A stretch of DNA of 64,000 nt from Chryseobacterium sp. ON_d1 (lineage in GTDB: Bacteria > Bacteroidota > Bacteroidia > Flavobacteriales > Weeksellaceae): positions 25,483 to 89,482 of the forward strand of contig NZ_BJTC01000019.1 of assembly GCF_006829085.1 (NCBI RefSeq). The letters are read 5' to 3'. Position 1 is the stretch's first letter; the number at the start of each line of letters is the position of its first letter. The notes under the pieces were generated by a model that did not search any database, was not told the DNA's origin, and saw only the letters and a program-made list of their open reading frames with translations. The translations under genes were made by a program, and so were the position numbers. This document shows positions 24,268 through 33,501 of the stretch, piece by piece.

Positions 24268-25254
24268 TTAGGATAAATGGTTAGAATAAACTTCAGGATT
24301 GACGCAATTGGGCATTTTTTCATTTTTTGAAAAAGCGATGATATTTTCTGCTGCCAGTCTTGCCATCCCATTTCGGGCCTCAACAGTAGCAGAGCCGATA
24401 TGCGGAAGAACGCAAACGCTTGAAAGTCCCAGGATAGGATCATCCGCATCCATAGGCTCGGGATTGGTAACATCCAGACCTGCTCCCCAAATCTTTTTAT
24501 CAACTAATGCCTGATACAAATCTTTCTGATTATGAAAACCTCCTCTGGCGGTATTAATAAAAATAGCCTCAGGCTTCATCTGTTCAAAAAGAGAAGCATT
24601 GAATAATTCCTGATGCTCCGGAGTAAAATTGGCATGAACACTCAATACATCTGAGTTTCTGACCAGTTCTTCAAAAGAAACATAAGTGGCTCCCAGCTCC
24701 TGCTCTGCATCTTCATTATGGTGACGGTTGTGATAAATAATATTCATTCCAAAAGCTTTCTTTGACTTTTCTGCCATTTCATATCCGATACGTCCCAGTC
24801 CAAAAATCCCCAGAGTTTTTCCGTAAAGTTCCTGTCCCAAAGCCTGTAAGGGGTCAAATGCACCCCAGCTTCCTTCCTTTACTTTCCGGAAATTGTAGCT
24901 GGCTCTTCTTGCCACCGACTGCATAAGTAAGAAAGCAACATCTGAAGTCGCCCGGCTCAATACATCAGGAGTATTCCCCACCGGAATATTTCTAAGGGTA
25001 GCTTCTTTAATGTCTACATGGTCAAAACCTACAGAATATAAAGCAATGGCTTTAAGTTCCGGGCAGGCTTCAAAAAAGGTTTTATCATATTTAAACTCTG
25101 CACCGATGCTTACAATAGCATCAGTATTCTTACAGAAATCCAGCCATTCTTCATAAGACAGATTGTCTTTTTCCGGGAAAATAATTTCAAGGCCAGCTTC
25201 TTCCAGCATTTTAATTCCTGCTTCGGGAATTTTTTTATTGATAAATACTTTCAT
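24268..25254 (-). CDS. D-2-hydroxyacid dehydrogenase (glyoxylate/hydroxypyruvate reductase type)
   Basis: 328 aa. NAD(P)-binding motif 'GKTLGIFGLGRIGYEMAEK', catalytic Arg in 'FINTARGGFHNQKDL', Glu in the 'GLDVTNPEP' region and His in 'CVLPHIGSATVEAR'. It resembles D-glycerate/glyoxylate reductases of the GhrB branch. Substrate is not fixed by sequence. Starts ATG at 25254, with the terminator of the next upstream gene between them. Confidence 0.85.
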   Translation of the reverse strand: MKVFINKKIPEAGIKMLEEAGLEIIFPEKDNLSYEEWLDFCKNTDAIVSIGAEFKYDKTFFEACPELKAIALYSVGFDHVDIKEATLRNIPVGNTPDVLSRATSDVAFLLMQSVARRASYNFRKVKEGSWGAFDPLQALGQELYGKTLGIFGLGRIGYEMAEKSKKAFGMNIIYHNRHHNEDAEQELGATYVSFEELVRNSDVLSVHANFTPEHQELFNASLFEQMKPEAIFINTARGGFHNQKDLYQALVDKKIWGAGLDVTNPEPMDADDPILGLSSVCVLPHIGSATVEARNGMARLAAENIIAFSKNEKMPNCVNPEVYSNHLS

Positions 25255-25278
25255 TGTAATGGATTAATGGTTTTCAAT

Positions 25279-25309
25279 AAAAAACCTCACTTGCAAAAAG
25301 TAAGGTTTC
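25279..25309 (-). terminator. Terminator after the 87-aa protein gene
   Basis: On the minus strand AACCTTACTT pairs with AAGTGAGGTT and is followed by TTTTTATTG. Confidence 0.75.
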
Positions 25310-25328
25310 TGAACTTTAATATTAAAAA

Positions 25329-25592
25329 TTATTTCTTTTCATCAGAATGGTTTTTATTCTTCTCCCAGGCTTCAGAAGCAATTTCCTGAATCTCCATCCA
25401 AACTTCTTTTGCAGATTTCTGAGCCTGCGACATAAATCCGTGTTTGGTAGCTTCCTGATTCCTGCTTTTCATGTCATTGATGTAATCTTTTACCTGTTGG
25501 GAATAGCTTTCTATGCTATATCCAGGGTTATTGTGCAGATTTTTCTGAAGATTACTAAAATCATGTGACGCTTTGAATCTGTTCGTATCCAT
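25329..25592 (-). CDS. Small hypothetical protein
   Basis: 87 aa from the ATG at 25592, chosen because the longer in-frame extension to 25742 would be encoded by an intergenic REP-like repeat. Sequence is hydrophilic and helical ('DTNRFKASHDFSNLQKNL', 'YSQQVKDYINDMKSRNQEA', 'AKEVWMEIQEIASEAWEKN'). No signal peptide or membrane segment. Family not recognised. Confidence 0.65.
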   Translation of the reverse strand: MDTNRFKASHDFSNLQKNLHNNPGYSIESYSQQVKDYINDMKSRNQEATKHGFMSQAQKSAKEVWMEIQEIASEAWEKNKNHSDEKK

Positions 25593-25658
25593 AATATAAG
25601 ATTTTAGTGATTGGGTTCTGATGTGAATCCAATTTTCATTCCGAAATGAGTTAAAGTA

Positions 25659-25730
25659 TTTTAAATTTTGGCTAAAGCCTATAGAATGTGCGTTGATAAA
25701 AAACGGACTAAGTCCCTTCCTATTGATCAA
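25659..25730 (+). repeat. REP-like repeat (GGCTAAAGCC family), copy 4
   Basis: TTTTAAATTTTGGCTAAAGC followed after a variable stretch by AAACGGACTAAGTCC and CTATTGATCAA. The right palindrome is slightly decayed. Confidence 0.65.
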
Positions 25731-25798
25731 ATTGGTATTCAACAGAACTGGTGTTTGAGACCAGTTCTTCTACCAATTCCGTTTCTGATGGATAAAAA

Positions 25799-26449
25799 TT
25801 ATTGATTGGTGCTTCCAAGCATTGGAACAAATTTATAAGCCCCAAATTCCTCTTTTTCAAATTCGGTAGGACCTACTTTGGTGAATCTGTATAAAACCTG
25901 TTCATCTGTAGGTCCTAAAGGAATCACCATAATGCCCCCAATATTCAGCTGTTTTAAAAGTTCTGTTGGTAAAGTAGAAGCTCCACAGGTTACGATGATT
26001 TTATCAAAAGGAGCAAAAGTAGGAAGCCCGGCAAAGCCATCTCCAAAACTCTGGAATTTTGGAAACAGATGAAGTTCTCTGAGTTTCTTTTTAGAAAAAT
26101 CAAACAGATCTTTTTGCCTTTCCACAGTGTATACGTGGGCTTTCATAGCCATTAAAACAGCGGTTTGGTAGCCACATCCGGTACCAATTTCCAACACTTT
26201 TTCACCCGGCTTTACCTTCAGCAGTTCAGACTGCTCCGCTACCGTGGAGGGATGGGAAATGGTCTGATGTGCCAGAATTGGGAATGCCCTGTCTTCATAG
26301 GCAAAATCTTCAAAGATACTTTCGATAAAAAGATGTCTCGGAACTTCACTCATAGCCGAAAGTACATTTTCGTCCGAAATTCCAATTCTGTTCCGAAGGT
26401 AGTCTACTAAAATCTTTCTTTTTCCTTTATGTACAAACGAATCCTGCAT
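25799..26449 (-). CDS. pcm: Protein-L-isoaspartate O-methyltransferase
   Basis: 216 aa. The motifs are 'VPRHLFIE', 'QTISHPSTVAEQSELL', the SAM-binding 'VLEIGTGCGYQTAVL' and 'DKIIVTCGASTLP'. It methylates isoaspartyl residues in damaged proteins to start repair. Single gene with no obvious operon partner. Confidence 0.93.
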   Translation of the reverse strand: MQDSFVHKGKRKILVDYLRNRIGISDENVLSAMSEVPRHLFIESIFEDFAYEDRAFPILAHQTISHPSTVAEQSELLKVKPGEKVLEIGTGCGYQTAVLMAMKAHVYTVERQKDLFDFSKKKLRELHLFPKFQSFGDGFAGLPTFAPFDKIIVTCGASTLPTELLKQLNIGGIMVIPLGPTDEQVLYRFTKVGPTEFEKEEFGAYKFVPMLGSTNQ

Positions 26450-26461
26450 TTGACAAAAATA

Positions 26462-26489
26462 AGAAATTAGAAATTAGATTTCAGAAATC
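26462..26489. repeat. Short heptad repeat
   Basis: AGAAATT AGAAATT AGATTTC AGAAATC, four 7-mers immediately upstream of pcm. Confidence 0.55.
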
Positions 26490-26550
26490 GTACGAAAGAA
26501 TTATCCACAAAAACAGAGCAATCAAAAAATGACTGCTTTATTCTTATTTC

Positions 26551-27198
26551 TTAGTTCCATTTTATAGGATATGGTCCGTAAAAATCGCTGAAGGTATTAT
26601 CAGCACATCTTTTTCTCACAAAAAAGTTATAACTCACTGTTTTACTTAACCCTATATAAATGGCTTTTTGACCTGCAAATACCAAATCTCCACTTGCAGG
26701 ATGAGTGGAACTTGTTGTCAAAACAGTTTCATATGCAGAAATACCATCATTTTCCCAGGACACTGTAGCATCAAAAATGGAAGAATTCACAGAAGAAGTT
26801 GTTTTTGAATAGGTTGCATACCCCGGCTTTATACAGGTTGTTGTATTACTGGCCAAAACGGTAACAGGTCCCGCCCAGTTACTCCGGCCATTGTCTATTC
26901 CGCAGTTTTTTCTTACGTAAAGGTCATATTTATTATTCTTATACAATGGAAGACTATAGGAATTCTTATAGGTTACAACTGTTGTTCCATTTCCTAAAGT
27001 AAAACCTTGCTCTCCATACTGTATTTCATAATATCCTTCGCCCTGGCTAATCATATTCCAGGAAAGCTGGTTACTTCCTTTTTCAAATATCAAATTTTCC
27101 GGAGTTCCACATTTAGCCTGCGGGTCATATGGACTGTCTCCTATACATCCGGCAGTACATAATCCTAAGATGAGTAATATCGAAATTATCCTTTTCAT
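26551..27198 (-). CDS. Lipoprotein with two fibronectin type III-like domains
   Basis: 215 aa. The signal peptide ends in the lipobox CTAGC. Two ~90-residue beta-sandwich-like segments follow, each with the pattern of FN3 repeats in Bacteroidota surface proteins: 'NQLSWNMISQGEGYYEIQYG' with 'YDLYVRKNCG', and 'DATVSWENDGISAYETVL' with 'YNFFVRKRCA'. Each ends near a cysteine. Probably surface-exposed; function unknown. Confidence 0.7.
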   Translation of the reverse strand: MKRIISILLILGLCTAGCIGDSPYDPQAKCGTPENLIFEKGSNQLSWNMISQGEGYYEIQYGEQGFTLGNGTTVVTYKNSYSLPLYKNNKYDLYVRKNCGIDNGRSNWAGPVTVLASNTTTCIKPGYATYSKTTSSVNSSIFDATVSWENDGISAYETVLTTSSTHPASGDLVFAGQKAIYIGLSKTVSYNFFVRKRCADNTFSDFYGPYPIKWN

Positions 27199-27332
27199 CG
27201 TTATTTTTCTGACCGTGAATTTACTGTAATTTCTTTAATGAATACATGCGTTCAATCTTAAATATCTCCAAGTGAAAAGTCATGTATTTTATAAATGTAC
27301 ATTCACTATCTTTACAAAAATTTAATACAGCT

Positions 27333-28295
27333 ATGTTAAAAGCAGGTTTGGTAGGTGCCGGACACTTGGGAAAAATACATTTAAAACTTCTTAATCAGTC
27401 AGATCGATATGAATTTGTAGGTTTCCATGATAAAGATGTTGAAAACGGAAAGAAATTAGAAGCCGAATTCGGATATAAATATTTTGAAAATTTTGATGAT
27501 TTATTGGAGCATATCGATATGCTGGATATTGTTACTCCAACGATTTATCATTATGATTACGCGTTAAAAGCTATTGAAAAAGGTCTTCACTTCTTTATTG
27601 AAAAACCGGTAACGCAAACTCTTGAACAGGCGGAAGAAATTTTGCGTTTGTGCCAGGAAAAAGGAATCAAGGCACAGGTAGGACATGTTGAGAGATACAA
27701 TCCAGCGTTTATAGCAACTAAGGAATACATCAGCAATCCGATGTTCATTGAAATCCACAGGCTGGCTGAATTCAATCCACGAGGGACGGATGTTTCTGTG
27801 GTACTGGATCTGATGATCCATGATCTGGATATTCTGTTGAGCATGGCAAAATCTAAGGTTAAAAACATCCATGCAAGCGGTGTTTGTGTGGTAAGCAAAA
27901 CACCAGATATTGCCAATGCAAGAATTGAATTTGAAAACGGATGTGTGGCCAATCTTACGACTTCAAGAATTTCTATGAAAGCGATGAGAAAAAGCAGATT
28001 CTTCCAGAAAGACGCTTATATTTCCGTTGATTTTCTTGAGAAAAAGGCTGAAGTGATCAGGATGAAAGATGCCCCTGAAAACCCAACTCCATTTGATATG
28101 ATCATTGAAAATGCAGATGGAGAAAAGAATCAGATTCTGTTTGAGTATCCGAATATCCAGCCTAATAATGCGATTCTGGATGAATTAAACTCTTTTGCAG
28201 ATGCTATTACGGGTGACAAAAATGTAGAAGTTTCTCTTGAGGACGGAACTGAAGCACTGAAAGTGGCTTTGGAAATTATGAAGCTTATCAGTTAA
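27333..28295 (+). CDS. Gfo/Idh/MocA family oxidoreductase
   Basis: 320 aa. The Rossmann motif 'KAGLVGAGHLGKIHLK' sits at the N-terminus, with 'HFFIEKPVTQTLEQAEE' (the conserved EKP) and 'VGHVERYNPAF'. The ATG at 27333 is chosen because it leads straight into the Rossmann fold; an in-frame ATG at 27282 would put a candidate -7 element (TATCTTTA, 27308) inside the gene. Substrate, probably a sugar or sugar nucleotide, is unknown. Confidence 0.85.
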   Translation: MLKAGLVGAGHLGKIHLKLLNQSDRYEFVGFHDKDVENGKKLEAEFGYKYFENFDDLLEHIDMLDIVTPTIYHYDYALKAIEKGLHFFIEKPVTQTLEQAEEILRLCQEKGIKAQVGHVERYNPAFIATKEYISNPMFIEIHRLAEFNPRGTDVSVVLDLMIHDLDILLSMAKSKVKNIHASGVCVVSKTPDIANARIEFENGCVANLTTSRISMKAMRKSRFFQKDAYISVDFLEKKAEVIRMKDAPENPTPFDMIIENADGEKNQILFEYPNIQPNNAILDELNSFADAITGDKNVEVSLEDGTEALKVALEIMKLIS

Positions 28296-28733
28296 AAATA
28301 TACTGTTTTCTTAAGCAGCAATAGATACAATGCGATCTTATCATCAGAATACATAGATTATGAGATCGCATTTTTTATTTTTATAAACGAAAAGGTTTCA
28401 GTTTAGTTATTTATTATTTTATTAAGTAGGCAAAGGTTGAATCGATTAAAAATCAATATAATGAAGCCTTTTACTTATTGAATAAACGGATATTTTTCCT
28501 TTTAAAATTTTCATGATGAAATAATAATTTTTCATGAATATCTACTTCTTTATCATAAAAAATCCATTTCAAAATAAAAAACAATATATTTGAAGAATAA
28601 TTCAATAAAATATTGAAAGATTTTGTTTTACATATATGGATATCTGACAAAATAAATGATCTGAATACAGATTCATATTGTATTCATTATAATTTCTAAT
28701 TATTCCCTATTATTTTAAACCATTGAAACTACT
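28296..28733. other. AT-rich intergenic region
   Basis: After the Gfo/Idh/MocA terminator (28329-28378) I see only AT-rich sequence leading to the GH5 gene. No repeat family member, gene or RNA structure is recognised. Confidence 0.5.
28329..28378 (+). terminator. Terminator of the Gfo/Idh/MocA gene
   Basis: AATGCGATCT pairs with AGATCGCATT around a 24-nt loop, followed by TTTTATTT. Confidence 0.7.
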
Positions 28734-30464
28734 ATGAAAAGAGCTATTTTATTATCCACACTTTTATTGTCTCAATTTGGGACATCACAATTATTAAAGA
28801 CTTCAGGACAAAAAATCGTGAATGATAAAGGTGAAAATATTCAGCTGAGAGGCCTTGGCCTTGGTGGTTGGATGCTTCAGGAAGGTTATATGCTGAAAAC
28901 TGCTGATTTTGCAGGTCCTCAGTATAAGATTAAGGAGAAAATTGCAGAATTGATTGGTGAAGACGGAATGAATGAATTCTATCAGGCCTACTTAAAAAAT
29001 GGCATTACCAAACAGGATATTGATCTTCTGGCAAAATCAGGATTCAATTCAATAAGACTTCCGATGCATTATAATCTTTACACTCTTCCGATTGAAAAGG
29101 AGCCTGTAAAAGGAAAAGATACATGGCTTGAAGAGGGTTTCAAAATGACAGATGATCTTCTTCAATGGTGTACAGACAACAAAATATACCTGATTCTGGA
29201 TCTTCATGCCGCTCCGGGCGGACAGGGAAATGACGTTAATATCTCTGATAATGATAAATCCAAACCTTCACTTTGGGAAAGTGAAGAGAATCAGAGAAAA
29301 ACAGTAGCCCTGTGGAAAAAACTGGCTGAACGGTATAAAGACAATCCATGGATTGGAGGATATGACCTGATCAATGAACCTAATATTAATTTCACTGGCA
29401 AAAATCCGAATGGCACTGATGAAATGTCGAATGCCCCGCTTTGGAAACTGCAGAAAGATATCACTGCTGCAATCAGAGCAGTTGATAAAAAACATATGAT
29501 CTTCATTGAAGGCAACGGATGGGGAAATAATTACAACGGGCTTCCTGCGCTTTGGGATAACAATATGGCTTTCAGCTTCCACAAATACTGGAATTATAAT
29601 GATGATCAAACGTTGAAATTTGCACTGGATCTCAGGGAAAAACATAATATCCCGATCTGGCTGGGTGAGACCGGTGAGAATTCCAATGTCTGGTTTACTG
29701 AACTGATACAGCTTCTGGATAAGCATAATATCGGATATGCATTCTGGCCTATGAAAAAGATTGATAATATCGCAGGGATCGCCAATGTAAAAATTACACC
29801 TGAATATGAGAAGCTTTTGGAGTACTGGAAAAACGGTGGAGAAAAACCCTCAAAAGAATATGCAAAAAAAGCATTAATGCAAATTGCAGATCATTATAAA
29901 CTGAGCAATACGGAAGTTAAAAAAGATGTTATTGACGCCATGTTCAGACAGACAACAGATGCTTCAACAAAGCCATTTAAAGATCATCAGGCTCCGGGAA
30001 GAATATTTGCTTCAGAATATGACCTTGGAAGAATGGGTTCAGCTTATCTGGATAAAGATTTTATCAATCTTTGGGTAAGTGATCCTGCCAAAAGGTCAGA
30101 ATGGAATTCCGGGCAGCAAATGAGAAATGACGGTGTGGACATCTATAAGTGTAATGATAAGATCACCAATCAGTATTATGTAGGGAAAACGGAATCCGGA
30201 GAATGGCTACAGTATACGGTTCAGTCAAAAGCAGATAAAAATTATACACTTGATATCAGATATTCGGGAGCAAAAGATTCTCATATAAGAATTGAGACCG
30301 CTTCCGGAAAAGTCCTGGCTAATGTATCATTACCATCCAGCGGAGGAAATGAAAACTGGAAAACAGTTTCTGTAAAAAACATACCGCTTCAGAAAGGAGA
30401 AAACAAAATCAGAATCTACTTTGAAAATGATGGCGCCAATATGAATTATTTTGAATTAAAATAG
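28734..30464 (+). CDS. Secreted GH5 glycoside hydrolase with C-terminal CBM6-like domain
   Basis: 576 aa with a signal peptide (~1-18). The GH5 (beta/alpha)8 domain (~25-360) has acid/base E215 in 'GYDLINEPNINF' and nucleophile E312 in 'PIWLGETGEN', plus 'FHKYWNYND'. The C-terminal ~130 residues ('SGEWLQYTVQSKADKNYTL', 'NKIRIYFENDGANMNYFELK' end) look like a CBM6/35-type beta-sandwich. GH5 enzymes cleave beta-linked glucans or mannans; the specificity is not clear. Single gene with a good terminator. Confidence 0.88.
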   Translation: MKRAILLSTLLLSQFGTSQLLKTSGQKIVNDKGENIQLRGLGLGGWMLQEGYMLKTADFAGPQYKIKEKIAELIGEDGMNEFYQAYLKNGITKQDIDLLAKSGFNSIRLPMHYNLYTLPIEKEPVKGKDTWLEEGFKMTDDLLQWCTDNKIYLILDLHAAPGGQGNDVNISDNDKSKPSLWESEENQRKTVALWKKLAERYKDNPWIGGYDLINEPNINFTGKNPNGTDEMSNAPLWKLQKDITAAIRAVDKKHMIFIEGNGWGNNYNGLPALWDNNMAFSFHKYWNYNDDQTLKFALDLREKHNIPIWLGETGENSNVWFTELIQLLDKHNIGYAFWPMKKIDNIAGIANVKITPEYEKLLEYWKNGGEKPSKEYAKKALMQIADHYKLSNTEVKKDVIDAMFRQTTDASTKPFKDHQAPGRIFASEYDLGRMGSAYLDKDFINLWVSDPAKRSEWNSGQQMRNDGVDIYKCNDKITNQYYVGKTESGEWLQYTVQSKADKNYTLDIRYSGAKDSHIRIETASGKVLANVSLPSSGGNENWKTVSVKNIPLQKGENKIRIYFENDGANMNYFELK

Positions 30465-30484
30465 TAATAATTGTCTTAAATTGC

Positions 30485-30518
30485 AGCTCTCTTCTGAAGA
30501 TTAGAAGAGAGCTTTTTA
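30485..30518 (+). terminator. Terminator of the GH5 gene
   Basis: AGCTCTCTTC pairs with GAAGAGAGCT around a 9-nt loop and is followed by TTTTAAT. Confidence 0.85.
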
Positions 30519-30529
30519 ATTTCCGTATT

Positions 30530-31408
30530 ATGAAAAAAACAGCACTTCTTTTTCTTTTGATTTCAGCATTTTCATTGGCTCAGACCTCTTTATTGGAACA
30601 AAAAATTAATTCAATCCTTAAGAACAAAAAAGCTACGGTCGGTGTTTCTGTTCTTGGGTTTGAAAATGGCTTTAAGTACGATAAAAACGGAGATAAAAAA
30701 CTCCCGATGCAAAGTGTGTTCAAATTTCACATTGCAGCAGCAGTCCTGAATGCTGTAGATCACGGAAAACTTTCTCTGGATCAGAAAATTATGCTGAACC
30801 AATCGAATTTACTGGAAAATACATGGTCGCCACTTCGTGATAAGTATCCGGCAGGAAATGTTGAAATTCCGTTAAGCGAAGTGATTGAATATACCGTTGC
30901 CAAAAGTGATAATAATGGCTGTGATATTCTTCTGAAGCTGTTGGGAGGAACCCAGGTTGTTCAGAAGTTTATGGATTCTAAAGGAGTAAAAGGTTTTCAG
31001 ATCAAATACAATGAAGAGGATATGCATAAAGACTGGAATGTTCAGTATGAAAATTATAGTACTACAAAATCCGCTTCTGATGTCCTGAAAAAGTTTTATG
31101 ACGGAAAGTTATTATCCAAAAAATCCACAGACTATCTGATGAAAGTAATGCTGTCTACTTCAACCGGATTGAATAAAATGGTGGAACAGCTTCCCAAAAA
31201 TACTCCTGTTGCAAGGAAAACGGGAGCTTCCGGTAAGAACGAAGCCGGTTTAACAGGTGCAGAAAATGAAATCGGAATCATTACTTTACCTAACGGAAAA
31301 CATTATGCATTAGCTGTATTCATCAGCAATTCAATGGAAACCGATGTGGTAAACTGCAGGATGATTTCGGATATTTCCAGGGAGGTTTGGGAATATTTTA
31401 ATAAATAA
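30530..31408 (+). CDS. bla: Class A beta-lactamase, CIA/CGA-like
   Basis: 292 aa with a signal peptide (~1-17). Class A active-site motifs are S62-V-F-K65 (Ambler 70-73), S126-D-N128 (130-132), a glutamate in 'YNEEDMHKDWN' (166 region) and K230-T-G (234-236). The sequence layout fits the chromosomal extended-spectrum subclass A2 of Chryseobacterium (CIA in C. indologenes, CGA in C. gleum). It hydrolyses penicillins and cephalosporins in the periplasm. No mobile element flanks it, so it looks intrinsic. Exact allele cannot be told by eye. Confidence 0.88.
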   Translation: MKKTALLFLLISAFSLAQTSLLEQKINSILKNKKATVGVSVLGFENGFKYDKNGDKKLPMQSVFKFHIAAAVLNAVDHGKLSLDQKIMLNQSNLLENTWSPLRDKYPAGNVEIPLSEVIEYTVAKSDNNGCDILLKLLGGTQVVQKFMDSKGVKGFQIKYNEEDMHKDWNVQYENYSTTKSASDVLKKFYDGKLLSKKSTDYLMKVMLSTSTGLNKMVEQLPKNTPVARKTGASGKNEAGLTGAENEIGIITLPNGKHYALAVFISNSMETDVVNCRMISDISREVWEYFNK

Positions 31409-31439
31409 AATTTAAAGCTTATTTTTAAAGCGATTTAAC

Positions 31440-31850
31440 ATGAAAAAAATATTAGTATTAACTGCTCTGTTGGCATTCAGTTTCTTTTATTCACAAAAGA
31501 ATCAGAATTATCTGGAGATCAGCTACGGAAGTGTGTGCTGCGGCCCTCCATCAGATAAACCTGTTATCAGTTTTCTGAAAGAATTCAAGAACAAAAGTCA
31601 GATCAAAAGTCTGGAAATACTGATTCAAAAAGGCATGGGAAGAGAAGGTGAATATACATTATATATCGGCACTGATTATCTGACAAAAAATCAAAAAAAA
31701 CGTCTGGTGAGAGGATTAACAGCTACTATTTCCAATCAGAATAACAATAAGAAAAATCAAAATACCGGAACCGTTTTCTTTGATTCAGCAACTGTTGTTT
31801 CACAATCGGATCTTAAAGACATAAAAAATTTAACTATCTATAAAAAATAA
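31440..31850 (+). CDS. Small exported protein of unknown function
   Basis: 136 aa with a signal peptide (~1-19, ending 'FFYSQ'). Notable 'GSVCCGPPSDKPVISFLKEF' and a Lys/Asn-rich stretch. Stop is 7 bp before the hydroxyacyl-CoA dehydrogenase start, so it may share that transcript. I do not recognise the family. Confidence 0.65.
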   Translation: MKKILVLTALLAFSFFYSQKNQNYLEISYGSVCCGPPSDKPVISFLKEFKNKSQIKSLEILIQKGMGREGEYTLYIGTDYLTKNQKKRLVRGLTATISNQNNNKKNQNTGTVFFDSATVVSQSDLKDIKNLTIYKK

Positions 31851-31857
31851 AGGAAAA

Positions 31858-32751
31858 ATGATCAAAAACATTGTAGTTATCGGAGCGGGAACCATGGGGA
31901 ATGGTATTGCCCATACTTTCGCACAAAGTGGTTTTAAAGTAAATCTTGTGGATGTATCTCAGGAAGCTCTGGACAGAGGTTTAAAAACCATTACTACCAA
32001 TCTTGACAGAATCATTGCAAAAGGAAATCTTACAGAAGAACAAAAAGCAGAAACATTAGGAAACATTACAATCTTTACAGCCCTGAGTGAGGCTGTAGGA
32101 ACTGCTGATCTCATTGTAGAAGCGGCTACAGAAAATCTGGATCTTAAACTGAAGATCTTTGGACAGATGGATGAACTGGCTCCTGCAGGCTGTATTCTTG
32201 CCACCAATACTTCTTCTATTTCTATCACAAAAATTGCTGCAGCTACTAAAAGAGCTGATAAAGTAATCGGTATGCACTTTATGAATCCGGTTCCTATCAT
32301 GAAGCTGGTAGAAATTATCAAAGGATATTCTACTTCTAAAGAGACTTTTGATGCGATCTATGAAATGAGTAAGACTTTAGGAAAAGTTCCTGTAGAGGTG
32401 AATGACTACCCTGGTTTTGTGGCCAACAGAATTTTAATGCCAATGATCAATGAATCTATCGAAACTCTTTATAACGGAGTGGCTGGTGTAGAAGAAATTG
32501 ATACGGTAATGAAATTAGGGATGGCACATCCGATGGGCCCTCTTCAGCTGGCAGACTTTATTGGTCTTGATGTATGCCTTGCGATCCTGAACGTTATGTA
32601 TGACGGATTCAAAAATCCAAAGTATGCACCGAATCCATTACTGGTAAATATGGTGACAGCGGGGAAACTTGGGGTAAAATCAGGAGAAGGCTTCTACGAT
32701 TATTCTGAGAGCAAAAAAGCTGAAAAAGTTTCAAAAATGTTCCTGAAGTAA
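31858..32751 (+). CDS. 3-hydroxyacyl-CoA (3-hydroxybutyryl-CoA) dehydrogenase
   Basis: 297 aa, NAD-binding 'VVIGAGTMGNGIAHTFA', catalytic Ser/His/Glu/Asn region 'ATNTSSISITKIA', 'IGMHFMNPVPIMKLVEII' and C-terminal 'YPGFVANRILMPMINESI' with 'GMAHPMGPLQLADFIGLDV'. It oxidises (S)-3-hydroxyacyl-CoA in fatty acid or butanoate metabolism. The ribosome-binding sequence AAAGGAAAA precedes the ATG. Confidence 0.93.
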   Translation: MIKNIVVIGAGTMGNGIAHTFAQSGFKVNLVDVSQEALDRGLKTITTNLDRIIAKGNLTEEQKAETLGNITIFTALSEAVGTADLIVEAATENLDLKLKIFGQMDELAPAGCILATNTSSISITKIAAATKRADKVIGMHFMNPVPIMKLVEIIKGYSTSKETFDAIYEMSKTLGKVPVEVNDYPGFVANRILMPMINESIETLYNGVAGVEEIDTVMKLGMAHPMGPLQLADFIGLDVCLAILNVMYDGFKNPKYAPNPLLVNMVTAGKLGVKSGEGFYDYSESKKAEKVSKMFLK

Positions 32752-32772
32752 TCTTAAATCAATAATTTTATT

Positions 32773-32780
32773 TATCTTTG
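32773..32780 (+). promoter_or_regulatory. -7 promoter element of the 79-aa acidic protein gene
   Basis: TATCTTTG matches TAnnTTTG and lies 22 bp before the ATG. No clear -33 element. Confidence 0.5.
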
Positions 32781-32802
32781 AGAAAGTTAAAACATTAAAA
32801 AA

Positions 32803-33042
32803 ATGAAATTACCAAAGTTTTTATTAGCAGATAATTCGGAATTTCCAGAGGATCTATTCGTAGTTCATACAGAATATCCAAGATTTATCCTAAACGTTGA
32901 GGAAGAAGAAGTTGAGTGGTTAGATGATCTTGAAGGTGATGATGAAGAAACTATGGCAGACGAGGCGACTAAAGTAGTAGAAGCAGCGTTCAAATGGTGC
33001 GACGAAGAGTTGGCTAAGTACGACGAAGAAGAGGAAGATTAA
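32803..33042 (+). CDS. Small acidic hypothetical protein
   Basis: 79 aa, strongly acidic, starting 'MKLPKFLLADNSEFPEDLFV' and ending in a Glu/Asp cluster 'KYDEEEED'. No export signal. It has its own promoter-like element and a terminator, which supports it being a real gene. Function unknown. Confidence 0.75.
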   Translation: MKLPKFLLADNSEFPEDLFVVHTEYPRFILNVEEEEVEWLDDLEGDDEETMADEATKVVEAAFKWCDEELAKYDEEEED

Positions 33043-33063
33043 TAACACTCTAAACATAAAAAA

Positions 33064-33081
33064 GGAACTCAGTTGAGTTCC
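33064..33081. terminator. Bidirectional terminator
   Basis: GGAACTCA-GT-TGAGTTCC, an 8-bp palindrome flanked by an A-run on the left and TTTTGTTTTTT on the right. It serves both convergent genes. Confidence 0.85.
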
Positions 33082-33090
33082 TTTTGTTTT

Positions 33091-33501
33091 TTATTCTGAT
33101 TTAGTGAATTTCAATAACAGAAGATTGTCTTTGTACAATTCTAAAGTATTCCCTGAAATTACATATTTGTTTGCTTTTCCCATCATATCCATAAAGTTTT
33201 GCTCTACTCCGATGTTGTTGCACATCATTTTCGTAGATCCCATCTGTCCAGCTGTAAAACCACCTGTGGACGGATCTATTGTAGCTGTTCCGAAATAATT
33301 GTTACATCCTGCATTTCCTGAGATTTTCTCTCCTTCAATATTCAATGTCGGAACTTTACCTTTTACCGTTTCAGCCAGTGTCCATTTTGTATTGGCAAGA
33401 GCAGGCTGGGCTTTTCCTACTTTAGAAGCAGAAGGGCTTGTCATTGATCCGCATGAAGCTAATACGGCAGCTGTGCATATACTTAAAAAAAGATTTTTCA
33501 T
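33091..33501 (-). CDS. META domain-containing lipoprotein (HslJ-like)
   Basis: 136 aa with lipobox LASC in the signal peptide. META domain features are 'ANTKWTLAETVKGKVP', 'KISGNAGCNNYFGTATID', 'MGSTKMMCNNIGVEQNFM' and 'NTLELYKDNLLLLKF'. HslJ-like proteins are outer-membrane-associated in enterics, but their role is not well defined. Confidence 0.85.
   Translation of the reverse strand: MKNLFLSICTAAVLASCGSMTSPSASKVGKAQPALANTKWTLAETVKGKVPTLNIEGEKISGNAGCNNYFGTATIDPSTGGFTAGQMGSTKMMCNNIGVEQNFMDMMGKANKYVISGNTLELYKDNLLLLKFTKSE

Noticed and set aside
25593..25742. N-terminal extension of the 87-aa protein
   Set aside because: The extension is encoded by an intergenic REP-like repeat; an ATG at 25592 gives a sensible start.
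28296..28733. Possible structured RNA upstream of the GH5 gene
   Set aside because: Apart from the terminator I could not find stable paired elements or a tRNA-like cloverleaf; it appears only AT-rich.
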